A stretch of DNA of 7,769 nucleotides from CAVSUR01 sp052143655 (GCA_052143655.1 JBKQSL010000191.1:1-7769); one strand, 5' to 3'; positions 1 to 6,151 are shown, counted from the stretch's first letter. Program-made: numbers and translations. The notes: a model not told the origin generated them from the letters alone.

Positions 1-74
1 CGGGATGGCGAGATTCGAACTCGCGGCCTCCTGCTCCCAAAGCAGGCGCGCTAACCAAGCTGCGCTACATCCCG
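1..74 (-). tRNA. tRNA-Pro (anticodon UGG), 3' end cut by window edge
   Basis: The reverse complement folds as a full cloverleaf. The 7-bp acceptor stem is CGGGATG/CATCCCG, the anticodon stem is CCTGC/GCAGG around the loop TTTGGGA, and the T-arm contains GTTCGAATC. The anticodon TGG is at 39-37 and reads CCA proline codons. The C1-G72 first pair is the usual bacterial tRNA-Pro identity pair. The discriminator base and any CCA lie outside the window to the left. It is divergent from tRNA-Gly and belongs to the chromosome, not to the element. Confidence 0.95.
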
Positions 75-88
75 GATTGGCCAGCCGA

Positions 89-94
89 AGCCTA
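89..94 (-). promoter_or_regulatory. possible -10 box of tRNA-Pro
   Basis: On the minus strand TAGGCT lies 14 bases upstream of the first base of tRNA-Pro, a plausible -10 hexamer for a stable-RNA promoter. I see no good -35 hexamer at 17-18 bases (TGCGGG is poor), so this is a weak call based on position and the TAnnnT pattern. The rest of the 75-226 spacer between the two divergent tRNAs holds no convincing gene. Confidence 0.25.
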
Positions 95-226
95 CCCGGT
101 CACGAGCCGTCCCGCAGAGAGCAGGCAGCGGCCGAGGCGGGTGACCGGATGGCGCCCAGCCGCACAGTAGGAGATGCGCCGTCAGGCCCCGAAACCGGTA
201 CGCTACGCATGGCGGGCAGCCGTCGC

Positions 227-300
227 GCGGGCGTAGCTCAATGGCAGAGCCCCAGCCTTCCAAGCTGGCCATGAGGGTTCGATTCCCTTCGCCCGCTCCA
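227..300 (+). tRNA. tRNA-Gly (anticodon UCC), likely integration target
   Basis: This is a full cloverleaf. The acceptor stem is GCGGGCG/CGCCCGC, the D-arm GCTC/GAGC, the anticodon stem CCAGC/GCTGG around CTTCCAA, and the T-arm AGGG/CCCT with TTCGATT. The anticodon TCC is at 259-261 and the discriminator is T297. The 3' CCA is encoded at 298-300. The integrase gene ends 102 bp downstream, the usual layout of an actinobacterial element integrated at a tRNA 3' end; the element copy restores the 3' half so the tRNA stays functional. Phage L5 is a known case of integration into a tRNA-Gly gene. Confidence 0.96.
257..300 (+). other. predicted attachment site at left end (tRNA-Gly 3' half)
   Basis: Inference: in pSAM2, SLP1 and related elements the att identity segment runs from about the anticodon loop to the 3' end of the target tRNA. 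The same segment here would be the anticodon loop at 257 to the encoded CCA at 300, with crossover probably in the anticodon loop or arm. I found no second copy of the T-arm and acceptor sequence in the window, so the other att site must lie past 7769. The exact ends of the core cannot be fixed without it. Confidence 0.55.
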
Positions 301-371
301 CAGAAAAAGCCCAGGTCAGCGAGCCTCACCAGGCCGCGGTGCAGATCTTGGCTGAGGGCCGCCAGCCGTTC

Positions 372-390
372 CGGGCCACGCACGGGCCAC
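372..390 (+). repeat. paired 8-bp direct repeat CGGGCCAC near att
   Basis: CGGGCCAC occurs at 372-379 and again at 383-390, with starts 11 bp apart, about one helical turn. The pair lies in the 102-bp gap between the tRNA 3' end and the integrase stop. It is flanked by an inverted pair, GCCAGCC (361-367) and GGCTGGC (393-399). Position and spacing would suit arm-type binding sites of the integrase, or the inverted pair could be a weak terminator for int. Nothing else is seen in 301-402. Confidence 0.35.
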
Positions 391-402
391 AGGGCTGGCA
401 CG

Positions 403-1554
403 TCAGGCATCCTGGCGGCTCTCGCTGGGCTGTTCGCGGGCCCGCTGCATCAGCGAGCCGAGCGCGTTCGCTATCGCCTGGTCCCGGTCCCGGCTGGCGT
501 GCTGGTAGATCAGCGCGGCCCGGGTACTGGAATGACCGAGGCGAGCCATCAGCTCTTTCATGCTGGCCCCGGTCGCGGCGGCCAGAGTCCCCCCGACATG
601 CCGCAAGTCATGGAAATGCAGGCCAGGCGCTCCTGCCTTCGACCGGGCCGCGTGCCAGATCGGCCGGAAGTTGGAGCGGCGCAGCGGCCCGCCCTTCGGG
701 CCGACGAACACCAGGCCCCGCTCCCCCGGCTCGGCGAACCGCTCCAGGTGCCAGCGCAGCTCCGGCACCAGCTCGGCCGGAAAGGCGACGGTACGGCGGC
801 CAGCGCGCGATTTCGGCGTCTCGGGCAGCAGGCCGCCCTTATCCAGCTCCGCCGTCGTCTCGACAATGCGGATCTCGCGCGCTTCCAGGTCGATGTTCTC
901 CCGCCGCAATCCGGCCAGCTCCCCCCATCGCAGACCCGCGAACGTGGCCAGGAGCACCATGGCCCGGTACCGGACCGGCAGCGCATCAGCGACCGCGAAC
1001 ACGACCGGCAGGGAAGCGATCTCCCGCTCGGGAGAATGCTCGACACCTGCGCCTTCAATCCGGCAGGGATTGCGGCGGACCAAGCGGTCATCATCGCAGG
1101 CGGTGACGAAGATGGCGTGCAGCAGCCGGTAAGCCTTCGCCACCGTGACCGGGCCGAACGGCCGCGATGCCACCGGCCCGGCGGATAGCCGCTCCTTGCG
1201 CCAGCGGCGGATGGCTGCTTCGTCTATGTCGGCCAGCCGGACCTGGCCAAACGTCGGCAAGAGATGATTGCGCAGCAAGGCCCGGTACAAGTCGGCGGTC
1301 CGCACTTTCAGCACGCGATCTTGTATCCACTGCTCGGCATAGTCGCCGAACACCACAGACCCGCGATCCGGGTCGATCCAGTCACCGCGCTTGATCTCGG
1401 CCTCTTTCAGCGCCAGCCACCGCACCGCGTCAGCGCGGCGGGCGAACGTCATCGGAGCTGAGCGCAACCGTCCATCCGGTCCCCGATAGCGAGCCTGATA
1501 CCGGCCAGAGTCCCGCTGACGGACATTGCCGAAATACCGCCGCCCCACTGCCAT
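403..1554 (-). CDS. int: site-specific tyrosine integrase
   Basis: The 383-aa protein carries out integration, and with Xis excision, of the element at tRNA-Gly. The N-terminal arm-binding and SAM-like core-binding parts cover about residues 1-165 and the catalytic domain about 175-365. The catalytic set is complete: R209 (AGLRWGE), K248 (TPKSR), H315 and R318 (HDLRH), H341 (LGHSS) and nucleophile Y350 (IYQH). The length is typical of AICE integrases. The ATG overlaps the xis stop by one base (TAATG), and a GGGGGG run 7 bases upstream can act as ribosome binding site. It is the last gene of the operon and lies next to the attachment site, as expected. All active-site residues are present, so it is probably functional. 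The target tRNA is inferred from position alone. Confidence 0.97.
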   Translation of the reverse strand: MAVGRRYFGNVRQRDSGRYQARYRGPDGRLRSAPMTFARRADAVRWLALKEAEIKRGDWIDPDRGSVVFGDYAEQWIQDRVLKVRTADLYRALLRNHLLPTFGQVRLADIDEAAIRRWRKERLSAGPVASRPFGPVTVAKAYRLLHAIFVTACDDDRLVRRNPCRIEGAGVEHSPEREIASLPVVFAVADALPVRYRAMVLLATFAGLRWGELAGLRRENIDLEAREIRIVETTAELDKGGLLPETPKSRAGRRTVAFPAELVPELRWHLERFAEPGERGLVFVGPKGGPLRRSNFRPIWHAARSKAGAPGLHFHDLRHVGGTLAAATGASMKELMARLGHSSTRAALIYQHASRDRDQAIANALGSLMQRAREQPSESRQDA

Positions 1555-1787
1555 TACGCGGCCCCCCGATCACCACGGCAGCGCAGCGTCACCGGTTCGA
1601 CCACGCCAGCGGCGACGAGATCGCGCAGCGCAGATTCAGGGATACGCACATGACGCCCCAGCCGTACAAAGCGGATGCGCCGCTCGGCGATCAGCCGTCG
1701 CGGGAACCGCTCGGATGTACCGAGCAGCTCGGCGACCTGAGCGACGGTCAGCAGATGCTCAACCACCTGGCTCTGCTTCCTGGTCAT
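1554..1787 (-). CDS. xis: excisionase, small winged-helix DNA-binding protein
   Basis: The 77-aa protein has a MerR/excisionase-type helix-turn-helix (HTH_17-like) at about residues 11-61: LLTVAQVAELLGTSE is the helix-turn-helix, RFVRLGRHVRIPESAL the wing and following helix. Proteins of this kind bend DNA at the att site and direct the integrase toward excision. I chose the ATG at 1787 because AGAGG lies 7 bases upstream and the ATG shares a base with the rep stop (TGATG). The frame stays open upstream to 2048, but that extension is Arg/Pro/Gly-rich shadow of rep. The stop overlaps the integrase ATG. The gene is short and sits between rep and int exactly as in pSAM2. Confidence 0.92.
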   Translation of the reverse strand: MTRKQSQVVEHLLTVAQVAELLGTSERFPRRLIAERRIRFVRLGRHVRIPESALRDLVAAGVVEPVTLRCRGDRGAA

Positions 1788-3397
1788 CACGCCGCCTCTC
1801 TGGTTGCCGGAAGATTGCCGGTGGCCTCGTCGGCTCTGCGTCTGGCTTCGGCCAGGGCCGATTGCCAGCGGGCGCGGTCGGCCAGGACGTGCAGCATCCG
1901 CCTGCCGTGGGTCATGAAGTCCGTATCGGACGGGGTGACCTGCTCCCAGCGGTAGCGGACGGTGTCGTTCTGGTCGGGCAGCCCGAGCATGTCCAGCAGC
2001 CAGGCCTTCCGGTCGGCCCGGTGATCGGCCAGAGTCTTGCCCGACCACTTGCGCGAGTTCAGCACCCGCCGCCCGGCATAGCCGAGATTGTCAGCACGGT
2101 GAGCCTTGCCCCGGCACGCACCGGGCCGCTGGCCCTTCCTGGCCCCCTTGGGCTGGATGCCGTAGCGCAGCCAGTTCGCACACCGCGGCGAGCACGGCTC
2201 ATAGCGCAGCTCGTCCACCAGCCGGTCAGCATGCCGCTGCTGGGCCTCCGTCTCCGAGCTGTGGCAGCCGGAGATGTGCTTGGTGAGGTATTTGGTCAGG
2301 TAGCGGATGCACCGGCCGGAGTCCTTCGACCCCGCCAGCACCCCCTGGGCATCGAACTTCGGCCCGAACCGGACCACATGCCTCGGCTGGTGAGCTGGGC
2401 CGATCGCATCCAGCGCGTCATCCCAGGACTGGAGAACCTCTCCGGTATCAGGGTCCACGTAGTTGCCGGTGCCCTCGTGCCAGACGGGCTGATGCTCCCC
2501 CTCGAACTGGACTTCCTCCGTCGCGGGCCACCAGACCTGGTGGTAGGTGGCGGCGATGACCTGCCGCAGGTCGGCGCGGGGGACGGTGCCGCGGATGGCC
2601 AGGTGCAGGTGCGGAGCGAGGCGCCGCTGGGGTTCGACGGTGCCGAAGTACTGGACGTCGAAGCCCTCGTAGCGGCGCAGGTTCTGGATGAACCGGTCCG
2701 CCAGGGCAGCGAAGTGCAGCACATCCCGCGCGGCCCGCCGGTAGTCGTAACTGTCGGGGTTGGCCGGGGTGCCGTCCTCGCGGACCTTGCCGTAGCTGTC
2801 GAGGGTGAGGGTCAGGAACATGGACGGGCGGAACGTCTTGCCGTCCTTGGCGGTGTAGACCTTGCCCGTGGTTTGGGCGGCGACCTTGCGGCGGGGCAGG
2901 GCCGGGGCGTCCTGGCGGCGCCGGGTGGACCGCTTCCGCTTGGCCCCGTTCTTCTTGGCGGGGTCGGGGTGGCCGCGGATGCCGGTTTTGGCGAGTTCGG
3001 CGTCCAGCTCGCGGATCAGCTCGTCCAGCTCGGCGGTGTCCTGGCCGCTGGCGGCGGCCTGGTCGCGTAGCACCTGAAGCTCGGCGCGTTTTTCTAGCAG
3101 CCAGGTCTGCCAGCCGTCGGGCGGTGCGGGCGGGATGACGGGTTCGTCGTCTAGGTGCCAGCCTTCCCGGCACTGCTGGGCGCGCAGCGACTTGCATCGC
3201 TCGGCGCAGGACCGGCAGACCGATTCCAGCGGCGACCCGCACGGCACCAGCACTGGTTCGGCGCGGCCGGTGTCGAGGTTGGTCCGGCGGAGCTGGATCG
3301 GGCGAACGCAGCCCCCGGCCGCCTCGGCCAGCGTCTTGATGGCGTCGGCGGCGCGGGGCTGGGCCATCCGCTCGGCCCTGGTGGTGCGGGTGGTCAT
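1787..3397 (-). CDS. repSA: RepSA-like rolling-circle replication initiator
   Basis: The 536-aa protein is an HUH-type initiator that would nick the element's double-strand origin and start rolling-circle replication after excision. Motif I is FLTLTLD at 194-200, the metal-binding HUH motif is PHLHLAIRG at 262-270 (H263, H265), and RYLTKYLTKH at 365-374 supplies candidate nucleophiles Y366 and Y370. An N-terminal cysteine cluster (C53, C61, C64, C68, C76) and a CSPRC at 402-406 suggest zinc binding. Residues 98-137 look like a helical or coiled segment, followed by a basic stretch at 148-172. I chose the ATG at 3397 over an upstream in-frame start at 3451: GGAG lies 6 bases before it, and it forms an ATGA overlap with the zinc-ribbon gene. 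The family match is to the pSAM2 RepSA group; which tyrosine is catalytic is inference. Confidence 0.92.
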   Translation of the reverse strand: MTTRTTRAERMAQPRAADAIKTLAEAAGGCVRPIQLRRTNLDTGRAEPVLVPCGSPLESVCRSCAERCKSLRAQQCREGWHLDDEPVIPPAPPDGWQTWLLEKRAELQVLRDQAAASGQDTAELDELIRELDAELAKTGIRGHPDPAKKNGAKRKRSTRRRQDAPALPRRKVAAQTTGKVYTAKDGKTFRPSMFLTLTLDSYGKVREDGTPANPDSYDYRRAARDVLHFAALADRFIQNLRRYEGFDVQYFGTVEPQRRLAPHLHLAIRGTVPRADLRQVIAATYHQVWWPATEEVQFEGEHQPVWHEGTGNYVDPDTGEVLQSWDDALDAIGPAHQPRHVVRFGPKFDAQGVLAGSKDSGRCIRYLTKYLTKHISGCHSSETEAQQRHADRLVDELRYEPCSPRCANWLRYGIQPKGARKGQRPGACRGKAHRADNLGYAGRRVLNSRKWSGKTLADHRADRKAWLLDMLGLPDQNDTVRYRWEQVTPSDTDFMTHGRRMLHVLADRARWQSALAEARRRADEATGNLPATREAA

Positions 3398-3558
3398 GGG
3401 CGGCTCCGTTCCAGGTCGAGGTCGGCTTGCCAGGTCGCGGACCAGCCGCATAGGCGGCAGTCCTGGGCGGTCACCGGGCCGCCGTCATCGGTGGCGTGCA
3501 GGCCGGTGCCGCACACCGGGCACGGGTCATCGGTTCGCCATGTCGTCGCGACGTTCAT
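3394..3558 (-). CDS. 54-aa zinc-ribbon protein between tra and rep
   Basis: This small gene overlaps both neighbours by four bases (ATGA): its ATG at 3558 overlaps the tra stop and its TGA overlaps the rep ATG. The protein has two CxxC knuckles, CPVC at 13-16 and CRLC at 34-37, each followed by Gly, with 17 residues between; this is a zinc-ribbon layout. The C-terminal end is short, acidic and helical. No enzyme motif is seen. The start is fixed by the overlap; the ribosome site is weak (GGGTG 7 bases upstream), so translation is probably coupled to tra. Function is unknown; a DNA- or protein-contacting accessory factor for Rep or Tra is a guess. Small CxxC proteins in this slot are, to my knowledge, common in AICEs but uncharacterised. 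Confidence 0.85.
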   Translation of the reverse strand: MNVATTWRTDDPCPVCGTGLHATDDGGPVTAQDCRLCGWSATWQADLDLERSRP

Positions 3559-5015
3559 GCGGCAGCACCCGCCTCAGCCGACAGCGGCTCAGACTCAGCC
3601 GGAACTGCGTGGCTGATCATGGCGCGGATGTCGTCATCGGACACCCAGGCGGCGCGGACGCGCACCGGGTCGGGGTCGGACTCCAGCCGGACGTAGGCGA
3701 TCCCGGCTCCGGTGTCGGGGTCGTTGGGGATCAGGTCGGCCAGGGCGCCGCGGTCGCGGGCGCCGTCGCCCAGCAGCATGTCCACCTGGCTGGGCTCATC
3801 GAGCCGCATAGCGATGCGGTCGGGGAACAGGTTGCGGATCGAGATGACTTCCTTACGGGGGTCCTGCAAGGCGGCGATCACGCAGTAGCCGACCGCGCGG
3901 CCCTGGGTGGTGAGGGTGGCCAGGGCGGCCATCACCCGCTCGCGGAGCTTGCGGTCGGGCTGGTAGGCGGTCAGGAACGCGACCTCATCGATCAGCACGA
4001 TCACGAACGGGAACTCGGCCGTGGGGGTGTGGTCACGCTGCTTGCCCGCCAGGCGCAGGGCGCGGTCCTGCATGTCCGCGACAGCCGCTTCGAGCATCAC
4101 GACGATGGCCAGCGGGTCGGCGGCGTAGGCGCCGTAGGCGCCGAACAGCTCCCGGCCGTAGGCCAGCTCCATGCCCTTCGGATCGGCCGCGAGGACGCGG
4201 ACGAGCCCGGCTGTCATCAGACCCAGTAGGGCGCGGATGATCGACCACAGCAGCGACGCCTTCCCTGCCCCGGTAGCCCCGCCGATCAAGACATGGGTGC
4301 CCCGTAGCTTGATCAGCCAGAGCGTGCCGTCCTCGCGGCGGCCGACCGGCAGTGCCCGCAGATCGGCGTGAGCGGGGATGGGCAGCGCCGGGATGATGGC
4401 GGCGAGCGCGTCGCGGCGGACCATCTCCAGCACCACCCAGCCCCGGCGGGCCGAACGGATCCGGCACAGCAGCACGCCGAAGCTCTCGGCCAGGTTGTCC
4501 GCCTTTGCGGCAAAGTCGGCCGAGCACTGCCCCGACACCAACCGCACCAGCGCCCGGTCGGTGTAGCCGGTGGAGGTGACCTTGCCCAGCACCGGCAGCA
4601 GGACCCGGCCCCGGTACAGCGGGGCCAGACGGGCGATGGTCATGACCGCGGCCCAGTGCCGGGCATAATGCCAGCGCCGCCACTTCCCCAGCGCAGGCCG
4701 GGCCACCAGCCGGGAGAACGGACCGGGCCACCGCCACCGCGAGACGGCAAGGACGGCGGCGAGGACCAGGACCAGGACTACCGGACCGGGCCAGCCCAGC
4801 AGCCGCCAGGCCAGCCAGCTAGTAACAGCGGCCAGGTCCAGCAGCGGATGCCGGGCCAGGAACCGGGCCAGCCGCCAGATCAGGCGGACGAGCTGAGCGG
4901 CGGCGATGATCCAGCCTGGCGTGTGCATGACCGGGGACCGCCACACCGGGACGGCGAACGGATCGGGATTGTCGACTTGGGCGACCTGATCCCCCGAGAA
5001 CGTGGAGATCCGCAT
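3555..5015 (-). CDS. tra: FtsK/SpoIIIE-type conjugal transfer ATPase (TraSA/TraB-like)
   Basis: The 486-aa protein is the single motor that moves double-stranded plasmid DNA between mycelial cells. The N-terminal part has hydrophobic, likely membrane-spanning segments at about 60-93, followed by a basic stretch. The ATPase domain has Walker A GATGAGKAS (K252 counted from the ATG) and Walker B VIVLIDE (D343, E344). A TLTTQGRAVGY stretch and IAALQDP follow, as in FtsK-type motors. After Walker A Lys there is Ala then Ser, while many actinobacterial Tra proteins have Gly-Ser at this place. Start: ATG at 5015 forms TGATG with the upstream stop; GTG at 5018 is equally possible and adds one residue. 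The acidic Ala-rich C-terminus overlaps the zinc-ribbon gene. It is longer than I recall for pSAM2 TraSA. No obvious DNA-recognition winged helix is seen at the C-terminus. Confidence 0.93.
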   Translation of the reverse strand: MRISTFSGDQVAQVDNPDPFAVPVWRSPVMHTPGWIIAAAQLVRLIWRLARFLARHPLLDLAAVTSWLAWRLLGWPGPVVLVLVLAAVLAVSRWRWPGPFSRLVARPALGKWRRWHYARHWAAVMTIARLAPLYRGRVLLPVLGKVTSTGYTDRALVRLVSGQCSADFAAKADNLAESFGVLLCRIRSARRGWVVLEMVRRDALAAIIPALPIPAHADLRALPVGRREDGTLWLIKLRGTHVLIGGATGAGKASLLWSIIRALLGLMTAGLVRVLAADPKGMELAYGRELFGAYGAYAADPLAIVVMLEAAVADMQDRALRLAGKQRDHTPTAEFPFVIVLIDEVAFLTAYQPDRKLRERVMAALATLTTQGRAVGYCVIAALQDPRKEVISIRNLFPDRIAMRLDEPSQVDMLLGDGARDRGALADLIPNDPDTGAGIAYVRLESDPDPVRVRAAWVSDDDIRAMISHAVPAESEPLSAEAGAAA

Positions 5016-5272
5016 CACGCCACCCCCGTGACGGAGTCGGTACCAAGCGCGGCGCGCAGCTCAGCGGCGCGGGCGCAGGCGTTGGCGGCGACCGCGCGGG
5101 CCTCGTCGGTGTCCAGGTCGTTGGCGATGCGGGTGAGCAGGTCGGCCTTGCGGTCGAAGAACGCCAGCCGCGCCGCAGCGGCAGCGGCAGGGCTCATATG
5201 GGAATCAAGCTGGCCGAGCAGGTCGGAGATCTCGCCGGGACTGACCCGGCGCGGCTGGGACTGGTGGGTCAT
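5015..5272 (-). CDS. 85-aa conserved hypothetical upstream of tra
   Basis: The small protein is predicted all-helical: an Arg/Ser-rich N-terminus, a DLLGQL helix, then SPAAAAAARLAFFDRKADLL and an Ala-rich C-terminal helix. I know similar 'RLAxFxRKAxLLxRIA' proteins next to tra in other actinobacterial elements but no function for them. I chose ATG 5272 because GAGAGG lies 8 bases upstream. The longer frame back to 5350 would start inside the hairpin at 5315-5347 and is rejected. Its stop overlaps the tra start (GTGATG), so it is probably translated with tra. It could be a small partner of the transfer ATPase; that is only guilt by position. Confidence 0.75.
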   Translation of the reverse strand: MTHQSQPRRVSPGEISDLLGQLDSHMSPAAAAAARLAFFDRKADLLTRIANDLDTDEARAVAANACARAAELRAALGTDSVTGVA

Positions 5273-5356
5273 GATGGGGGCCTCTCTGAGTGCTCCTCGG
5301 GGAGAGAGATGGGAGCCCCGGCCGGTGCTGTCATCACCGGCCGGGGCCATGAGCCG
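5273..5356 (-). promoter_or_regulatory. intergenic gap with hairpin and ribosome site before the tra block
   Basis: This 84-bp gap is the only real break between the Pra-like gene and int. It contains a perfect 13-bp hairpin (listed separately) and a strong ribosome site, GAGAGG at 5281-5286 (minus strand), which decides the start at 5272. A GAGGAG also occurs further upstream, at about 5293-5298, and could pair or stall ribosomes. I see no clear -10/-35 promoter. The gap is a good candidate for a control point that separates regulatory genes from transfer genes. Confidence 0.5.
5315..5347 (-). terminator. perfect 13-bp inverted repeat, terminator or attenuator-like
   Basis: Arms 5315-5327 and 5335-5347 are perfectly complementary (GCCCCGGCCGGTG/CACCGGCCGGGGC) with a 7-base loop. 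The stem is nearly all G-C and begins 9 bases after the stop codon of the 88-aa gene. There is no U-tract, which is common for actinobacterial terminators. As the operon continues 42 bases later, it could be a partial terminator, an RNA-stability element protecting the upstream message, or a protein-binding palindrome. Confidence 0.7.
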
Positions 5357-5623
5357 TCAGGGCGTGCTGGCGGCGGGGAGTTGGGGCAGGCCGCGCCAGG
5401 TCCGCTCGACCTCGATGGCGTACCGGGCGGCGCTGGCGGCGAGCTGGCGGGCGAACTGGACGTGCCCGGCGTCGATCCGCTCGGGCAGGGTGAGCGTGAC
5501 GACCAGGCCGGGCCGGGGCGCCAGGATGGACAGCAGCGGGGTGCGGCCGGTGTAGGACTCGTAGGCCACGACCGAGCGGGCATCGACCGGGACGGTCACG
5601 GTGGTGACCCGGCGGGCGGCCAT
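5357..5623 (-). CDS. 88-aa hypothetical protein, element core
   Basis: The protein has an N-terminal half of predicted beta strands (RVTTVTVPVDARSVVAYE, then GLVVTLTLPERI) and a C-terminal helix (AGHVQFARQLAASAARYAIE). No Cys, metal or nucleotide motif is present. I do not recognise a family. I chose ATG 5623 because it shares a base with the stop of the Pra-like gene (TGATG) and has GAGG about 10 bases upstream. The in-frame extension to 5725 is basic and low-complexity and lies inside the Pra-like gene. It is followed directly by the 13-bp hairpin. Co-translation with the activator suggests a linked job in regulation or early transfer, unproven. Confidence 0.72.
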   Translation of the reverse strand: MAARRVTTVTVPVDARSVVAYESYTGRTPLLSILAPRPGLVVTLTLPERIDAGHVQFARQLAASAARYAIEVERTWRGLPQLPAASTP

Positions 5624-6048
5624 CACGCCGCGTCCTCGCTGACGTTGGGGCGGGCGGCGGCCTTCATGCCGGTAGCGCGCAGCGAGAACGCCATCCGCGC
5701 CTTGCACTTGCCCTGGCCGCCGCACCGCGCCGAGTCCACATAAGGCGTGACCTGGAGCCCCTCGAACTCGACCAGCTCGAACGGCTGGCGGGTCGGCGGG
5801 ACCGGCGGACGGTCGGCCAGGATCTTGACCACGACCTCGCGGGACCGGCCCTCCAGCTCCGGGTCCATGTCCATCACCCGGACGTTAAAGACCGGCTGCC
5901 CGGTGTGCTTGTCCCGCGATGGCGACCGGGTGCGGGTCCGCTCGTCGTAGTCCTGCGCCTCCACGATCGAATCTGGCACCAGGTGGCAGCCGTGCGGGAA
6001 CACGTCGTGCATGCTCACGGGAAGCCGCGAGCCGTTACGAAGAGCCAT
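5623..6048 (-). CDS. pra: Pra-like activator of replication, integration and excision
   Basis: The 141-aa protein resembles proteins annotated as 'plasmid replication, integration and excision activator' in actinobacterial elements: VFPHG at 16-20, RDKHTGQPVFNVRVMDMDPE at 45-64, VVKILAD at 73-79, PFELVEFEGLQVTPYV at 89-104 and AFSLRATGM at 120-128. I match from memory of these motifs, not from a search. C109 and C115 bracket a short GGQGK loop. In pSAM2, Pra turns on the rep-xis-int operon and is repressed by KorSA. Here a palindromic operator overlaps the predicted promoter just upstream, which fits that circuit. I chose ATG 6048 because GAGG lies 8 bases before it; the upstream start at 6075 would put the leader in the coding region and lacks a site. 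The strand-rich pattern could also fit a single-stranded DNA-binding fold, so the activator role is provisional. Confidence 0.68.
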   Translation of the reverse strand: MALRNGSRLPVSMHDVFPHGCHLVPDSIVEAQDYDERTRTRSPSRDKHTGQPVFNVRVMDMDPELEGRSREVVVKILADRPPVPPTRQPFELVEFEGLQVTPYVDSARCGGQGKCKARMAFSLRATGMKAAARPNVSEDAA

Positions 6049-6075
6049 TTCCCCTGCCTCCAGCGAGTCGAGCAA

Positions 6076-6111
6076 CTGTCATGCCATCATCCTAGGACTA
6101 CAGGATGACAG
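6076..6111. promoter_or_regulatory. operator upstream of pra-like gene (36-bp interrupted palindrome)
   Basis: The palindrome is centred between 6093 and 6094 on CTAG, with 13 of 18 base pairs complementary, including perfect outer arms CTGTCAT (6076-6082) and ATGACAG (6105-6111). Its right core CTAGGACTACAGGA (6092-6105) matches 13 of 14 bases of the palindrome upstream of the GntR gene (7442-7455). It overlaps the predicted -10 box of the pra-like gene. I infer that it binds the GntR/KorSA-like regulator. Confidence 0.75.
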
Positions 6112-6117
6112 ACAGAA
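6089..6117 (-). promoter_or_regulatory. predicted promoter of the pra-like operon
   Basis: On the minus strand TTCTGT (6117-6112) and TAGGAT (6094-6089) are separated by 17 bases. The -10 agrees well with actinobacterial TAnnnT boxes, the -35 only weakly. The start of transcription would fall near 6082, leaving a leader of about 34 bases before the ATG at 6048. The operator palindrome is centred in the -10, so binding there should block RNA polymerase. Confidence 0.55.
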
Positions 6118-6151
6118 GCGCCTGGAGGGTTACCGAACGGGAAGAGCTGTC

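Noticed and set aside
241..1188. 315-aa plus-strand open frame starting inside tRNA-Gly
   Set aside because: It begins in the tRNA and is antisense to the integrase, whose catalytic residues are all present.
1526..3070. 514-aa plus-strand open frame opposite rep and xis
   Set aside because: It is antisense to rep and xis, which carry clear family motifs. Its translation is Val/Gly/Leu-rich low complexity, as expected from the complement of GC-biased codons.
3135..4229. 364-aa plus-strand open frame opposite rep, zinc ribbon and tra
   Set aside because: It crosses three well-supported minus-strand genes and shows no domain; it is a shadow of high third-position GC.
4763..4785. Tandem GGACCA-like repeats, considered as a TraB recognition (clt) site
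   Set aside because: The repeat encodes the Val-Leu run of a membrane segment in the transfer ATPase, which explains it by codon repetition.
4368..5555. 395-aa plus-strand open frame opposite tra and the small genes
   Set aside because: It is Gly/Gln/Pro/Arg-rich, antisense to the transfer ATPase, and has no ribosome binding site or family features.
5269..5583. 104-aa minus-strand frame overlapping the 88-aa gene
   Set aside because: It is a Pro/Ser/Ala/Arg low-complexity product in another frame of the 88-aa gene, and runs through the intergenic hairpin.
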